DNA of 64,000 nucleotides from an uncultured Oscillibacter sp. GTDB taxonomy: Bacteria > Bacillota > Clostridia > Oscillospirales > Oscillospiraceae. The translations under genes and the position numbers were made by a program. The notes beneath the pieces were generated by a model. The model searched no databases and was not told the DNA's origin. It saw nothing but the letters and a program-made list of their open reading frames with translations. Location: positions 4,564 through 68,563 of the forward strand of contig CAJTMG010000020.1 of assembly GCA_910577405.1 (NCBI GenBank). Reading direction: 5' to 3'. The first letter of the stretch is position 1. The number at the start of each line of letters is the position of its first letter. Of the stretch, positions 63,340-64,000 are shown one piece after another.

Positions 63340-63531
63340 ATGGACCTGCATCTGCACGACCAGGTAGAGCTGAAAAAGCCTCATCCCTGCGGGAGCGTCC
63401 GTTGGGAGATTCTCCGGGTAGGCATGGACATCAAGCTGCGCTGTCTCGGCTGCGGCCATGAGCTGATGCTGCCCCGAAGCAAGGCGGAAAAGAGCATCCG
63501 CAAGATTCTATCGAAGGAGGAGACGACATGA
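63340..63531 (+). CDS. DUF951 protein
   Basis: A 63-residue protein with the family pattern: LHDQVELKKPHPCGSVRWEI, then GMDIKLRCLGCGHELMLPRS, where the Cys residues probably bind zinc. It is small, basic and cytoplasmic, of unknown function. GGAGGACAAT precedes the ATG. The stop overlaps the next small gene (ATGA). Confidence 0.9.
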   Translation: MDLHLHDQVELKKPHPCGSVRWEILRVGMDIKLRCLGCGHELMLPRSKAEKSIRKILSKEETT

Positions 63532-63620
63532 ACAGCAAACTCAGACGGGCGCTGGCCTTGGCGCTGGTAGCGGTTATGCTGCTGGCTTTGGTGGCGTCCA
63601 TGCTGATTCCCTATGTGTAA
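63528..63620 (+). CDS. 30-residue single-helix membrane peptide
   Basis: A very small protein, basic at the start (MNSKLRRALA) and with one transmembrane helix (LALVAVMLLALVASMLIPYV). It overlaps the DUF951 stop by 4 nt and has GAAGGAGGAG upstream, which strongly supports translation. It lies below usual gene-calling limits. Function unknown. Confidence 0.65.
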   Translation: MNSKLRRALALALVAVMLLALVASMLIPYV

Positions 63621-63652
63621 ACCTAAAAGTCGGATAATCAGTACTCAAAACG

Positions 63653-64000
63653 TCAGAACGCTGGAACCCCCAGTTTGTCAAGAAATAATTGGTCCCGCCC
63701 AGTGATCTCGGTTGTCCATCGTCTTGACAGCAGCTTTGTTGAAACCTTGACTTCTTCTACTACGTCAAACCACTGTAGGATCAGATAGATGGGGGTATTC
63801 TTGAGCCACGATTTTAGCCTGTCCTCCCGGTCCAGGGTATCCTTGTTGTCATGGGCAGGATCCCCATTCTCCCTGCCAAGCGACAGCTTCAGCTGGCGGA
63901 CCTGTTCGCTCAGGTATTCGTAATAGCATAATGCAGCGAACTGGACGAACATCCTCCCCATAAGGCTTTCGCCTGACCATACCCTTGGACAAGCAGGTAT
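63653..64000 (-). mobile_element. transposase, C-terminal part (IS1634-like), cut by the window edge
   Basis: The minus-strand frame is open to the end of the window and continues beyond it. The visible C-terminal ~115 residues contain GRMFVQFAALCYYEYLSEQV, LDREDRLKSWLKNTPIYLIL and a tail ITGRDQLFLDKLGVPAF, which I associate with IS1634/IS4-type transposases. It lies 33 nt after the small membrane peptide gene. The element end was not identified; whether the copy is intact cannot be judged. Confidence 0.65.

Noticed and set aside
1..64000. tRNA or rRNA genes
   Set aside because: I scanned the intergenic regions for TTCGA-type T-loops within cloverleaf spacing and for rRNA landmarks and found none that I could support.

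Overview
The window looks like a chromosomal segment of an endospore-forming, anaerobic, butyrate-type member of the Bacillota, most likely class Clostridia and close to the Oscillospiraceae. The evidence is moderately high GC coding DNA with strong AGGAGG ribosome sites, sporulation genes (spoIIGA-sigE, spoIIAA-spoIIAB-sigF, a gerW/ytfJ gene, a dacF-like gene), a T-box leader, an L20 leader, and a 3-hydroxybutyryl-CoA dehydrogenase / butyryl-CoA dehydrogenase / Etf operon. Nearly all of it is ordinary core genome; the only clear mobile DNA is a transposase fragment at the right edge.

Layout. 0-5 kb: a DUF1292 protein, a class A penicillin-binding protein and the spoIIGA-sigE pair. 5-10 kb: a T-box leader with a candidate valine specifier, three YcxB-like membrane proteins, valS and a lipoprotein. 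10.5-14 kb (minus strand): a trkA-trkH potassium-uptake operon with a trailing unknown gene. 14-25 kb: a complete fatty-acid synthesis operon (acp, accBCDA, fabH, fabK, a nitronate-monooxygenase-like gene, fabD, fabG, fabF, fabZ) driven by one promoter that overlaps a 40-bp palindrome, followed by a FabT-like MarR regulator gene. 25-29.5 kb: a small Q/N-rich spore-peptide-like gene, infC-rpmI-rplT with its leader, a CPCC protein with decayed tandem copies of its 3' end, and trmB with a large C-terminal extension.

29.5-34 kb: hbd-bcd-etfB-etfA with candidate Rex operators. 34-36 kb: a selenium/sulfur cluster (DUF3343, YedE, TusA-like). 36-37.4 kb: the spoIIA operon. 37-39.7 kb (minus strand): a small membrane protein, a radical SAM protein and its DUF4130/TIGR03915 partner. 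39.7-40.2 kb (minus strand): RNase P RNA. 41-46 kb: a site-2 protease, scpA-scpB, DUF2953, gerW, dacF and rluB.

46.3-53.5 kb: an OLE RNA (ornate, large, extremophilic RNA) directly upstream of oapA, then dxs, tlyA, nadK, argR and recN. This is the classic OLE neighbourhood and the most striking element here. 53.5-57.8 kb: trpS with a structured leader, a WecA/TagO-type transferase, wecB and an anchored unknown protein. 57.8-59.3 kb (minus strand): three unknown genes, one carrying a 48-bp minisatellite. 59.4-64 kb: nth, a lipoprotein, rarA, an S1-domain protein, DUF951, a 30-residue membrane peptide and the transposase remnant.

The genes fall into coherent blocks: envelope and sporulation control, membrane lipid synthesis, butyrate formation with redox sensing, chromosome segregation, and the OLE-isoprenoid block. 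All functions are assigned by reading motifs and gene order; no database search was run.
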